From: Hybos culiciformis
Taxonomy: Eukaryota > Arthropoda > Insecta > Diptera > Hybotidae
Direction of reading: 5' to 3'
Assembly (NCBI GenBank): GCA_964007475.1
Contig: OZ023274.1
Coordinates: forward strand, 58,052,076 to 58,116,075
DNA length: 64,000 nt
Every line of letters begins with the position of its first letter. Position 1 is the first letter of the stretch. Below, one piece after another: positions 10,192-20,660 of this stretch. Below the pieces are notes generated by a model. The model searched no databases and had not been told where the DNA came from. It was given only the letters and a program-made list of their open reading frames with translations. The translations under genes were made by a program, and so were the position numbers.

Positions 10192-10720
10192 GGATCTCAG
10201 GAAATCTGATGATGAATAAAATTCCGATCAAGTTAAAATAATTTAAATTAAAAACAATATTTTAAGATTTTTTTTTGTTTTCTTAATAAATAATTGATTA
10301 CTTTTTGCTAATAAAACTTCCTTCCTTTTTTTTAGAAACCAAAGAAAGAAAAAAAAAAAAACAACAAAATATCCATATATGTATGAATAGAACAAGTGAT
10401 TCAAATTCAATACAAAATAAAATAAGAAAATAAATATTAAATAAAAAAATTATATAAAAAAAAAAAAAAAGAGATAAAAAAAATCAATATCTTAAATAAA
10501 AAAAAAAAAAAATAAAAAAATAAATAGAAAATAAGTATTATATATAGTAAATAGAAAAATAAAAAAAAAAAAAAAAAAGCAATATCTTAAACAAAAAATA
10601 AATAGAAAATAAATATTATATAGAAAAATAGATAAGTTAAGAGGAAAATATATATAAAAGAAAAAAAAAACAAAAAATAGATTGAAAATTTGGTCTGTAA
10701 ACAAAAAAGAAAACCTAACT
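10192..10720 (+). promoter_or_regulatory. pol-env spacer with strong splice acceptor
   Basis: Non-coding A-rich stretch. CTTCCTTTTTTTTAG at 10321-10335 is a near-ideal polypyrimidine tract plus AG, followed by GAAACC-type purine-rich sequence. It is well placed to give a spliced env message, as in errantiviruses. The rest is long A runs with no other signal. Confidence 0.5.
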
Positions 10721-13015
10721 ATGTGTAAAGATCTATTAAGCTGTGTAGGAATATCCATGTCTTGGATGACACAGCCAATTACGTTTTTTTTGTACCTTGT
10801 AGGTTCAATACTAGCTTTATTTTTATTTTTATTCTTATTACTAACCTTTTTCCAAATAAGAAACTACTGCTTATTGAGACAAGTTATGTTACTAGCGACT
10901 TTAATTCCAGTAAATTCAAGTATAGTCCTAGTACAAAACTTATACAGACCAACATACGAAAACACAGAACTTAATGCATACCCATTATACGAAAAACAAA
11001 TTGAAATCTATGCGACAAAAGTCCTGGAATATAGCCACATTTACCCAATTTTTGGAAAATCTTTGAGAGATATTAACCTTATTCATGATTGTCCAAGCGG
11101 GATACTAGTACCACCGATTTTGACACCAAACATCACTAGTATAGCCCTAAACAATAATAAGCTAAGTCCAATTAGCTTAGTTTCACCTCAGGTTACTAGA
11201 AATAGCAACCACAAAGAAATTAAAAGAGAATTGACCCACAATGAAAAATTCAATTTAAAAATGGTAGAAATTTTATATCCAATAACGAAAGATTGGGAAA
11301 TCCAGCCCCGTCATAATGATGACCTAATTTTGGAATGGTTCTGTGAAGAACCCTCAATAGAAATTCAATTTGACCAACACAAAATCAGAGAAAACTTCAA
11401 TAATTTACCCCTGATTGGAATGATAAATTCCATTGAATTCAAAGACAAATTCAAAAACTGTGAAACCTCGTTATGTGAAGTAGGTTTAAAAGGGCTGCTA
11501 AATCTATATAAAAATCTGAAAACCCAACCCCTTAGAAAGAAAAGAGATACAGAAGAAAGAGAAGAGTGTACCTCCTTTAGCATTCTAGGGAAATGGGGTA
11601 TAAACTTCGATAATTGTAACATAGATCTTAAATTGTTCAAAAACGATCTAGAAAATACAAAACACGAAATAAATCAATACAAATCACTAATCTTAAACCA
11701 CACTAAAATATCTAGTGATTTATTTCAGAAGACAGAAAAAATAATAATACAAATAACTAGGCAACAAGATTTACTAGAAAAACATATACATAACAAATAT
11801 CTGACAACACAACACACAATACAAGTTATAAAATTAATAGCCGACCTAAAAATGTGGAAACTTGATCAAAAGAATCAAGCACAACACATCCTTTCCCTCA
11901 CAAAAGCAAGAGCTTTGGAACTATTCCAATCTCTAAAACAATCTTTATACTTGCATCAATGGGTAGGTAAATGTATTGCTACAAGAGATTACAAGGAAAT
12001 AAACAAGTTTCTAAATAAAAAAATTGTGTATTGGTCAGATTTATTATCCCATAATTTCAATCCCCACCCCACATTAATATATAATGACCATACCCCTTAT
12101 TTTGTCTTCACAACCCCTACTGAAGTACAATGGGAATTACTCCCAACTTTAATTCTTCCATCTTTAGAAATTAACTCCGGATGTATTCCGTTAGAAAACT
12201 CCCTTTTTCTTTGTAACAAATGTTACAAACAGGAATTCAAATTTCTAACAGGAAATTTTAATAATACCAATAAGCATTTAAGATTTCACGAAAACTCGAC
12301 TGGAATAATAAATAATATAGAATCAATAGAAAAATGTATTTCCAATAAAGGAAATACAGAAGCTAAACTTAAGTTAGCAGACAAATGCCTCTCGATAAGC
12401 GAGAAGAGTATAGCTATCATCCCCTATTGTGAAGAAGAAAATCAAATAAAAATAGATAAAATTATAACTCAACTTCATTTCCAAGAAATTCCAGAAGCAT
12501 TATCCTTCAGGAATCACACTTTAGACAGGATTCTAATAGAAAATTTTCAAGTAAACTTCCCAAATCTCAAAAATAATTTCACGTATAAAAATTTGGTAAA
12601 AACTTTAACACAGAAAACTTCGGAATTAGCAGATTTATCTCTGAATTTCAAACCACATATGATAGCTGTACGTAATACGAATCTAGCTTTTAACTTAATA
12701 AATCTGATAATGATAATAAGTATAGTAGCATATCATTTACTTACAAGATACATACAAGTTAAAAGAAATAACTCAAATCCATCTACAACAAATATTCCTC
12801 ACAATTCGACAAACACACAAACAGAAAATATAAAACTCTTTTTTGAATTCTTCGGCAAAGAAGAGAATAGTAACAAGAAACAAAAATACGAAATACATAC
12901 AATAAGCGGTAGTAACTACAAATTAACAGACGAATTACTAATAGTACAAGACGAACAAAATAAGTCGTTACGTAAGTTCACTGACGTAAAAAATTTTAAG
13001 TGTATAAAAAAATAG
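10721..13015 (+). CDS. env: TE1 envelope-like glycoprotein
   Basis: The first ATG in the frame is at 10721, giving 764 residues. A strongly hydrophobic segment (about residues 20-45) is a signal or anchor. A furin-like Arg-Lys-Lys-Arg site lies near 11540, followed by a Cys-rich stretch, Asn-linked sites and a long heptad-like region. A C-terminal membrane segment (around 12685-12740) is followed by a ~90-residue cytoplasmic tail. The layout fits a class I-like retroviral fusion protein. The frame is uninterrupted, in contrast to the damaged RT. No strong match to the gypsy/baculovirus F fusion peptide is seen. It presumably needs the upstream splice acceptor for expression. Confidence 0.75.
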   Translation: MCKDLLSCVGISMSWMTQPITFFLYLVGSILALFLFLFLLLTFFQIRNYCLLRQVMLLATLIPVNSSIVLVQNLYRPTYENTELNAYPLYEKQIEIYATKVLEYSHIYPIFGKSLRDINLIHDCPSGILVPPILTPNITSIALNNNKLSPISLVSPQVTRNSNHKEIKRELTHNEKFNLKMVEILYPITKDWEIQPRHNDDLILEWFCEEPSIEIQFDQHKIRENFNNLPLIGMINSIEFKDKFKNCETSLCEVGLKGLLNLYKNLKTQPLRKKRDTEEREECTSFSILGKWGINFDNCNIDLKLFKNDLENTKHEINQYKSLILNHTKISSDLFQKTEKIIIQITRQQDLLEKHIHNKYLTTQHTIQVIKLIADLKMWKLDQKNQAQHILSLTKARALELFQSLKQSLYLHQWVGKCIATRDYKEINKFLNKKIVYWSDLLSHNFNPHPTLIYNDHTPYFVFTTPTEVQWELLPTLILPSLEINSGCIPLENSLFLCNKCYKQEFKFLTGNFNNTNKHLRFHENSTGIINNIESIEKCISNKGNTEAKLKLADKCLSISEKSIAIIPYCEEENQIKIDKIITQLHFQEIPEALSFRNHTLDRILIENFQVNFPNLKNNFTYKNLVKTLTQKTSELADLSLNFKPHMIAVRNTNLAFNLINLIMIISIVAYHLLTRYIQVKRNNSNPSTTNIPHNSTNTQTENIKLFFEFFGKEENSNKKQKYEIHTISGSNYKLTDELLIVQDEQNKSLRKFTDVKNFKCIKK

Positions 13016-13254
13016 ATATTTTTTTTAGAAACTGTAAGAAATTTAAGCGAATAATTTTTTTGTAGAATTATTAAGGAAAATTTAGTTCACATAAAGAAAA
13101 ATGAAGTTTAACAATATTTTGATCTTATTCTATTTCTATTTCTAACTATTTCAAAAAAAAAAAACTCTCTGTCTCTATTTTCTTCACTAATAAGAGAATT
13201 TCTTTGGGAACAAAGGTGATGTTTTCAAAGATTCTAACATAAACAATCTTTCAG

Positions 13255-13743
13255 ATGGCTAACTTCGATACAACGCTAATTGGCAATATCAAAACGAGTT
13301 CTGGAGAAATCCGATGGTATACAAAATATGAAAACCCAAAGCCAATAAAAATCGAAAAATTCTGGAAGAAAACAGAAGAAAGAGAAACAAACATACCAAA
13401 AATAGAAGAACCTCCAAAATTAGCCCCACTTAAACCAAAGGTGATTCCACGAGTGTCAATAGAAGAAGGTTTAAATCCTACACCAATGCTAGAAGCAATA
13501 TTTGAAGGTGTAGAAATAAGACCAACCAAAGAGAAAGCAGCCTATGGATTTATGGTTCAAGGCCCGATCTCAATGATTCGAGTGAGGATAACAAGAAATG
13601 GAAAAATTACGTTAAGATGCAATAAAACGGGGGCTGTCAGAATAATAGACAACAGAAACAAAACAATAAAAACATTTCCAGGAACAACGGAAAAACAACC
13701 CAGTTCCGCGATAAGAAAGTACTATGAACAGAATAGAGCATGA
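13255..13743 (+). CDS. TE1 accessory ORF of unknown function
   Basis: 162 residues. The ATG at 13255 directly follows ATCTTTCAG, so a splice acceptor would place the start codon first in the message. The N-terminal half is rich in Lys/Glu/Pro (an IEEPPKLAPLKPK-type stretch); the C-terminal half is basic and beta-rich (ISMIRVRITRNGKITLRC). No Cys clusters or membrane segment. Composition resembles the neighbouring TE1 genes. I do not recognise a family. Its place after env recalls accessory genes of complex retroviruses; that analogy is inference. Confidence 0.65.
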   Translation: MANFDTTLIGNIKTSSGEIRWYTKYENPKPIKIEKFWKKTEERETNIPKIEEPPKLAPLKPKVIPRVSIEEGLNPTPMLEAIFEGVEIRPTKEKAAYGFMVQGPISMIRVRITRNGKITLRCNKTGAVRIIDNRNKTIKTFPGTTEKQPSSAIRKYYEQNRA

Positions 13744-14275
13744 GACTATCTCAGGGCGGCTTCGAGCCCCACCAAATTTTAGAATAATTTTTTTAAAGTA
13801 ACATTATAAACATCCAAATTAACAAGAACACCCGTTTTAGATTCAATCCATCCTTTTACAAGAATGAGATTGAACCTAATTTGTTGCGGTGAAAATATAT
13901 TAGAATAAGAATTAGAAAAAAAAAACTATTAAAGATGATGTAAAATAAAAAAAACATTGCATCAAAAAAAAAAAATTAAAATAAATTGCACAAAAAAAAA
14001 AAAAAACCAATTTTTTCTTTATATGAATATAGGGTAGGTCAAGAAAAAAAATTACAAAAAAAAAAAAACGCAAATTACACAGTTTAGTGAACTACTTTAG
14101 GAAATTTTTTTTTGACAAGAATTTTTTTTTATGATGAAGGTGGTGGTAAAAAAATTCATTTCTAAAACATATAAAAAGAAATGCATTTGTTACCACAACT
14201 TCATGTAAAAAAATATTCTTCACACAAAAAGGTAATATTTAACTAAATAAATTTTTTTTCTCATTTTTTCTTTAG
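13744..14275 (+). promoter_or_regulatory. A/T-rich spacer ending in a splice acceptor; holds one 31-bp direct repeat
   Basis: No coding. Positions 14201-14231 carry a 31-bp sequence repeated exactly at 23012-23042. At 14246-14275 a long T/C tract ends in TTTCTTTAG, a strong acceptor directly before the hairpin cluster. Confidence 0.5.
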
Positions 14276-14448
14276 GAGTTGGAACTTGTCTTCCATAACT
14301 TGGTGGATTTAATCCACTAAGCTATGAAAGGCAAGTCCAACAGAGTATTCACTAGAAAGTGAGCCACACAATTGCCACTTCTAGTGAATCTCAAAAGCCC
14401 GCTCTTAGTGGAGGATTCTTGGGTCTATCCAAGAATCCAAAGCTAAGA
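14276..14448 (+). ncRNA. cluster of three strong RNA hairpins
   Basis: Immediately after the acceptor at 14275. Hairpin 1 (14278-14341) pairs GTTGGAACTTGTC... with ...GCAAGTCCAAC over about 30 bp with a tiny loop, a few wobbles and one bulge, a pre-miRNA-like stem. Hairpin 2 (14347-14389) pairs ATTCACTAGAAAGTG with CACTTCTAGTGAAT. Hairpin 3 (14413-14438) is a perfect 10-bp stem GGATTCTTGG/CCAAGAATCC with loop GTCTAT, extended outward by TCTTAG (14403-14408) and CTAAGA (14443-14448). It is much less AT-rich than its surroundings. It could be an RNA export or stability element or a small-RNA precursor; either strand could be the transcribed one. Confidence 0.55.
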
Positions 14449-14665
14449 CAATGCCATTCACCACTTTTCACCAGAGACTTGGTAAAACAACAAAAAAAAA
14501 AAAAAAAAAAAACAGGCACTCAGCCAATACACAAATTGGTTTTTAAAAAAAAAAAAAAAAGAAAGACCCAAGAAAACCCAAGAACAGACAAACAGACAGA
14601 CACTTAACAAATAAAAAAAAAAAATAAATTTAAAAAAAAAAAAAAAAAAAAATATATAATAATAT

Positions 14666-15054
14666 AGTTACCTTTATTACTCAATTGAAAAGCTAATCCG
14701 CAAGCTGTAAATTCAAAATCGAAATAATTAAATAGGTCTTATTTGTTCTGATGATAAAAGTAAATTGATTTTTTATTTTCTTTATTTCTTATTAGATGCT
14801 ATTACTAAATGCTAATACAATAAAAATGAATTTATCTCTAAAAGTGTCAAATGACAAGCCAACGTTTGATTATTTCTTCAAAAGGAAATAATAAAGTATT
14901 TGTGAAACAAAGAGTCTTATAAACTGTACTTTATTTTAACTGTAATAGGAATTTAGATAAAAAAATGTTGACTTAACATTTTTTTGTCATACAGAATAAT
15001 TTTAATTATCATTTTTTGATACGTTTAAAATTATGTTAGAATTTAAACGTAACT
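14666..15054 (-). repeat. TE2 3' LTR
   Basis: 389 bp, near-identical to 21556-21943, with AGTTAC...GTAACT termini. The end of the env frame runs into it on the minus strand. Confidence 0.95.
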
Positions 15055-16528
15055 TTTCCATCCTGAGAATTTTCCGTCTCGGAAATTCTACAATAGGTGC
15101 AGGATTTGTGCTTGTTCTGTTATATTTTACAAAGAGGACTACAATAATAATTGTTACAATAATCAAAATAATTATAGTAGTTAATGAATAACCAATTACA
15201 CTATGCTTGTGCTCAACATACTCAATTTTTTCTCTGTTTTTTACATTTTCAAAATTTCAAATTTCAAATGTTATATTATCAAATGTTTTGTTTATTCTTG
15301 TGTTTAGAATTGGAACTATGATGTGTTCTTTAAATACATTAGCAACATTAGTAAATTCATTATGTTCTATTTTAATTTTACAATTTACAAACTTAATGAC
15401 ATTATTTCCTTTTATTTCTATTAATTTATTCAGACAATTACTTTCTAGTTTAACTAAATCTAAATTTTTTGAAACTAATAATCCTGGTTCCAATTCCTCA
15501 ATTAATTTTTCTTTGGAAGTTACAAATTTACATGTAGTATTTTTTTGTAAATTTTTTATACAATTATTTTTATGATTTTTTAAATTTTTTATTTGTTCTA
15601 CATTTTCCTTAAATTCAAAAATTACATTTTCATTAATTATTACTTTTTCATTTTCCATATTTAGCTGTTCATTTTTTGAATTGGGAAAAGGTGTAATGTA
15701 GGCATTGAAGTAAGGTTTTTCAGAAAATTTGGGTATGAATATGGCGAAGATTATAGAATTTTTGTTGGTTAATATAATACCAGTTTTAATAAAAGGGAAA
15801 GTTTCAATTGAAATATTAAAAAAATTAACTTCTTCGATAGTTAGAATATCATGAGCTAAAGTATTTAGATTACTTAATAAAATACAATCTTTAACTTTTT
15901 CTATTAATTTATTTAGGTTTGTAATTTCGGCATAAGTATGGAAAGCGTGTTCATAAATGTCTAATTTATTAATTATAAGTGACATATTGTTGTTTATGTC
16001 TTGTAGATTTCATCGTTGAAAATTTATGCGTTCTGTAATTTTATTAATATTGTCAGAAAACTTTTCATTTATAATTATCTGTTTGTTAGTTTCATCTACG
16101 AGTTTTTTGGAGTTCTGGTCGAGATTTTGCAAATGCGAATATATTTCTGTTGCATCTTCAGAATCCATCGTCCCTGCAATGAAGTTAAGTGTTTTACCTA
16201 ATACATTGACTAATCCTCTTTTTTTTCTATGTGGTACAATGGTCTTAAGATTCATTCTTAGAGAATTTAATTCTCTTTCGAGTAAGCTTATTATTAAATA
16301 ATTTTTGTAGATCTGCATAAATTCAATATTTTTGTCGATTGTATCTAAGGCGTTTTCTATTTCGGTTAGATCAACAATGTGTAAAATTTTGGTGTACTTT
16401 TCAACTATTAGCTTTTGTTCTAATTTAAGAATGATGAACCCTTGGTCAGTGTATACAGGAGTAATTTCTACCTTCTGTGAGGTGCTTGTTGCCAAAATAG
16501 TGCTTAATAGTATGATGACACGAATCAT
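15002..16528 (-). pseudogene. env: TE2 env, inactivated by two in-frame stops
   Basis: Starts at ATG 16528, overlapping the end of pol by 83 bp. A signal peptide occupies the first ~17 residues. A furin-like Arg-Lys-Lys-Arg is followed by a Gly-Leu-Val-Asn fusion-peptide region, as in gypsy Env and baculovirus F proteins (residues ~105-125). A TGA at 16012-16010 ends the first part after 172 codons; the same frame continues at once and carries the ectodomain to another TGA at 15259-15257, beyond which the same frame encodes a membrane segment and short tail reaching a stop in the LTR near 15002. Two nonsense changes therefore separate the fusion region, the body and the anchor. No frameshift is needed to explain it. 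Confidence 0.85.
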
Positions 16529-19500
16529 TTCTGAAAAGGGTAGATATTGAATGTTTATATTTACGTTTTAATTGTGTTTTGTAATATTTAGTCTTTCTTT
16601 TGTTAGAATCGTCAAAAGTGTAGTCTCCTTCTGTAGTGAAAGTAGTAAGTTTCTTGAATTTAGGGCTGTTTTTGTCGATTTTTCTGTTTTGGAATACGTC
16701 CTTTGTGAGGATAGGGTTAGGGTTTGCTTTTTCATTTAGTTTTTTGATTCTGTTGATTTTTTCGTTTTTGAACCTTTCTCTCATAGTCTCAATGTCTTCT
16801 TTACTAAGGTTTTTTACTATAAAGTCAATAGGTTTTAATTTTGTTGTTGAGTGGATAGTATTTTTGTAGTAATTAAGAATTTTGAAAACTCGTTCATCAA
16901 TGTCTTCGTTGTTTCGTTCGACATTCAAGATCCTTAAATGCGCGTTAAGTGTTCCATGAAGTCGTTCGATGTCACTGTTACCGGTTTTTTTGCCAGGAGT
17001 CGTCGCGTGAAATTCAATTTTGTTTTCTTTCAGAAACAAACCGATTGCACTATGTATTATTGGTCTGTCTGCATCTGAAATTAATTTGTTCATTTTTCCG
17101 AAATTTTGTATTCTTATTTTAATACCTTCTAATATTGAGATCCAGGTCCTATCTTTTAATTTATGTAATGTAGCGTGTTTGGAAAATTTGTCGATCATAC
17201 TAAGGTACATTTTGTTTCTTTCTGGGAACCATATGTCCATATGAACTATGTCATTGAAATGATAAGGGGTTTCGGTAATTTGAAGTTGAAATTTTATTGG
17301 ATTTGTATCGTGTTTCGCCAGTTGACAAACTGTGCAATTGTTAATCACTCTAGTTATTTGGGTTACAAGATTTGGATAATAGACTTTTTGTTTTAATTCA
17401 AGAAAAACTTCGTTAATTCCCCTATGGTTTTTGTCTAAGTGTTCATTTTCTATTATAGTTAATATTTCATTCTCATCGGTTATATCAGTTAGTTTTATTG
17501 ATGATCTTAGAACCTTCAAGTTTTTATTACTTGCAAAATATGCTTGAAATAGATTTTGAAATTTTAGAAATAGATGGTCGTCCTCACAATATAAACATAT
17601 AACACCCTTTTTATCTAAAAAAAAATCTTTCATAATGTTTAACAAGTCACTTTTTTCGGCAATATTTATAAAATGTTGCGATTTCTTATGAACCGTTGCT
17701 GTTTCATATTTTTCTTGTACGGATTTTTGTAAATAAATTTGATATTTGAAAAGATTTATAGGTTTTTCAGATATGTAGATTAGATTTGAATCGTCTTCCG
17801 ATGCACTGTGTATGGTAGCATCTGTAGACATAATTTCTGCATCGTTATTACTGTCGCTTCCATTCTGAAAATTGTTATGGATTTCAATATCCTGGTTTTG
17901 TTCGGTATTGGAACTCTCTGTTCTAGACAAGAAATCTACTACCTTATTTTCTTTGCCCTTTACGTATTCAATTTCAAAATCAAATTCATTGAGTCTAATC
18001 TTCCATCTTTGTAATTTACAGTTTGGTTCCTTCAAACCATTTAACCAAATAAGCGGTCTATGATCTGTTTTTATTGAGAATTTTCGACCGAAAAGATATG
18101 GGCGAAATTGTTTCGTTGCCCAAACAATTGCTAGTAACTCTTTTTCTATAACCGAATAATTTTTTTCGTGGTTATTTAGTGTTCTAGAGATATAGGAGAT
18201 CGGGTGGTTGTTTTGTGAGAGCACGGCTCCTATTGCTACGTTAGATGCATCCGTGCTTAGCTCAAAAGGTTTTTGAAAGTTCGGATATATGAGAATTGGT
18301 TCTGTTACTAAAAGAGTTTTAAGTTTTAGGAATGATTCTCTGTATTCCTCATTATTTAAATCTATTTTTGCTCCTTTTTTTAAATAATTGGTTAAAGGGA
18401 ATGCGACTTTCGCATAATCTTTTATAAACTTTCTGTAAAAACCAGTTATACCCAAAAAACTTTTTATTTCTTTTTGGTTCTTAGGTAAACTGATATTTTG
18501 GATAGCTTCAATTTTTTTTGGATTGGGTTTAATACCCTGATTTGATATAACGTGTCCTAAAAAATTAGTTTCCTTACAAAGAAAATTACATTTATCGACT
18601 TGGAGCTTTAGATTTACCTTATTTAATTTATTCAAAATTTTTTGTAGCGAATCAAAGTGTTCTTGTAATGAAGTCGAGAATACAAGGATGTCGTCCATAT
18701 ATACTACGCAGATTTTATTGATAAACTCTTTTAAAACTTCGTTCATTAGCCTCTGAAACGTCGAGGGCGCATTACGCAGCCCAAATGGCATTCTCAAAAA
18801 CTCGTAATGCCCCGTTGCAGTAGAAAAAGCAGTTTTATGTTGGTCTTTGGGATCAACCTCGATTTGGTGAAATCCTTTTGCCAAATAGAGAGTAGTGAAA
18901 TAATTTACTCTACCTAGTTTCTCGAAAATATCTTCGATATTAGGTATGGGGAATCTGTCTTCTATAGTAACCTCGTTCAGTTTTCTATAATCGATGACAA
19001 TTCGCCACTTCTGTACTCCACTGTTATCTTCTTTTTTTGGGACAACCCATATGGGTGAATTGTAAGGAGAGTTAGAGTTTCGTATAATGTTATTACGTAA
19101 CATTTCTTCAATTTGTGTATCGACTTCATTTTTGTGAACTTCAGGATAGCGATAGAGTTTGGAATAAATGGGAATTTCATTTTTTGTTTTAATACAATGT
19201 TTTATTTGATTAGTGAAAGTTAGGTCATCACCATCTTTATAAAATATCCCTTTATTATTTAAAATTAATTTGAAAAGAGATTGTTTTTCATTCCAATTCA
19301 AGTGAGACGTATTGACATGGTTTAATAAATTAAAATTATTAATTTCATGTGAAAACAATTCAATAGAATTTTCTTTATAGCTACTTCGGTTATATTCTTC
19401 CTCATATTCATTAAGAAATAAAGGGATAGTAGCATTCTTTGTTTTTAATGTTCTGTCTTCGTAATTAATGATGCAATTAAGAGGAGCGAGAATATTATTC

Positions 19501-19748
19501 CCTATGAGACCGTCGAAATTATTATGAAATTCAACCTCTAAAAATTCGACGAAGTAATTTTTTTCATTGAAAATTTCGAATAGTGGAAATTTGCATAATA
19601 TATCTGTATGCACATTATGATTTAAGGTTTTAAGGCATTGAATATTTGTTTTGTGTTTCCATTTTAATTGACATAAATTTGGATTAATTATACTTGATTC
19701 AGCACCTGAATCAATTAAAAACTTAAGGGGTCTTACCCTTGTTTCCAC
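16446..19748 (-). CDS. pol: TE2 Pol: protease, RT, RNase H, integrase
   Basis: About 1100 residues, uninterrupted. Order: protease with Leu-Ile-Asp-Ser-Gly-Ala near residue 12; RT with Leu-Ala-Lys-Gly-Phe-His-Gln motif A region, MPFGLRNAP, and catalytic YMDD; RNase H with Ser-Thr-Asp-Ala-Ser and a Thr-Asp-His-Arg motif; integrase with an HHCC zinc site, Met-Asp-Ile-Trp, Asp-Ala-Asp and the Glu in a Ser-Asp-Ile-Glu-Arg-Leu context. The motif A Asp appears as Tyr-Leu in Thr-Thr-Leu-Tyr-Leu-Ala-Lys, where relatives have an Asp, so activity is doubtful. Listed from a GTG; the frame is open upstream and overlaps the gag end in the -1 frame, suggesting frameshift expression. Confidence 0.93.
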   Translation of the reverse strand: METRVRPLKFLIDSGAESSIINPNLCQLKWKHKTNIQCLKTLNHNVHTDILCKFPLFEIFNEKNYFVEFLEVEFHNNFDGLIGNNILAPLNCIINYEDRTLKTKNATIPLFLNEYEEEYNRSSYKENSIELFSHEINNFNLLNHVNTSHLNWNEKQSLFKLILNNKGIFYKDGDDLTFTNQIKHCIKTKNEIPIYSKLYRYPEVHKNEVDTQIEEMLRNNIIRNSNSPYNSPIWVVPKKEDNSGVQKWRIVIDYRKLNEVTIEDRFPIPNIEDIFEKLGRVNYFTTLYLAKGFHQIEVDPKDQHKTAFSTATGHYEFLRMPFGLRNAPSTFQRLMNEVLKEFINKICVVYMDDILVFSTSLQEHFDSLQKILNKLNKVNLKLQVDKCNFLCKETNFLGHVISNQGIKPNPKKIEAIQNISLPKNQKEIKSFLGITGFYRKFIKDYAKVAFPLTNYLKKGAKIDLNNEEYRESFLKLKTLLVTEPILIYPNFQKPFELSTDASNVAIGAVLSQNNHPISYISRTLNNHEKNYSVIEKELLAIVWATKQFRPYLFGRKFSIKTDHRPLIWLNGLKEPNCKLQRWKIRLNEFDFEIEYVKGKENKVVDFLSRTESSNTEQNQDIEIHNNFQNGSDSNNDAEIMSTDATIHSASEDDSNLIYISEKPINLFKYQIYLQKSVQEKYETATVHKKSQHFINIAEKSDLLNIMKDFFLDKKGVICLYCEDDHLFLKFQNLFQAYFASNKNLKVLRSSIKLTDITDENEILTIIENEHLDKNHRGINEVFLELKQKVYYPNLVTQITRVINNCTVCQLAKHDTNPIKFQLQITETPYHFNDIVHMDIWFPERNKMYLSMIDKFSKHATLHKLKDRTWISILEGIKIRIQNFGKMNKLISDADRPIIHSAIGLFLKENKIEFHATTPGKKTGNSDIERLHGTLNAHLRILNVERNNEDIDERVFKILNYYKNTIHSTTKLKPIDFIVKNLSKEDIETMRERFKNEKINRIKKLNEKANPNPILTKDVFQNRKIDKNSPKFKKLTTFTTEGDYTFDDSNKRKTKYYKTQLKRKYKHSISTLFRNDSCHHTIKHYFGNKHLTEGRNYSCIH

Positions 19749-19750
19749 TA

Positions 19751-20660
19751 CTATATAGGGTAATTGTTTGGACCGTTGTCGCGAAAATTTTGATTTTCAT
19801 TTGTCGAAATATCCATTGGTTCAACCGTGTTGTTATTATTAGTAAATCGTGTTTGAGTACTATTTCGACTTGGATAGTTATTGAAATTATTATTATGGGA
19901 ATTTTGCCTGTATTGGTTAGGTGCAAATGATCTGTTGTTATTATAATTAACCGCTTTATTAGGACCGTATCCTTGATTTGACTGATAATTTCCTGAATTA
20001 TTTTGGTTTCTATTTGCAGAATTTGAATTATAATTGCTTATTGAACGAATTTCCTGCACTGTTTTTATTAGGGGTCTTGTGACATAGGCCTTGTGCATTT
20101 AAATGTTGGTAGTTTCCATCACGGATAATTTGAAAGGCTGCTTCGAGAGAATCTGGATTCCTACTAAATATAACACTTCGGACTGGTTCAGGAAGGTTGT
20201 TTTTAAAGGTATCTAGAGCTATACGCCTATTACTTTGAATTCTATCATTATCGACTTCATTATTTAATAAATAATAATTATTAATTCGACAGAGATAATT
20301 GTTGATTTTTTCATAGAAATCTTTTATGTTCGATGTTATTCTACAAGATCGGATTTTATCGATTAATCTGTCTGCGTTTAGTCTTTCACCGTGATTTTTG
20401 ACCAGAATTCGCCTTATTTGTTGCCATTCTGTAACACTTCCATGCGATCTTAAAGTGTTCTTGGCAGGGCCTGTAATTTTATCTCTAACATAGGCCCATA
20501 ATACTGCCTGATTATCGACATTAAAATTAGCTATTTGTCTACCCAGACTATCTATACGTTCGACAAATTCAGGTAGATAACTTATCTCGGACCCGTCAAA
20601 AGGGGTTACTTTATTAATAAAGCCTAGTATTAGATTAAGTCGGTCTACGTGATCAGCCAT
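19751..20660 (-). pseudogene. gag: TE2 gag with internal frameshift
   Basis: Starts at ATG 20660. The first ~190 residues form a gypsy-type capsid region (Tyr-Leu-Pro-Glu-Phe-Val-Glu-Arg-Ile ... Ile-Ile-Arg-Asp-Gly-Asn-Tyr). This frame stops at 20028. From about 20098 another frame takes over and encodes an Asn/Gln-rich tail typical of this family, ending at 19751. The capsid and its tail are therefore in different frames, most simply because of a one-base indel near 20030-20100. There are no zinc knuckles, as is usual for gypsy-group gag. Confidence 0.85.

Noticed and set aside
14359..14607. Plus-strand ORF with poly-Lys stretches after the hairpins
   Set aside because: Starts at GTG, overlaps RNA stems and gets its Lys runs from A homopolymers.
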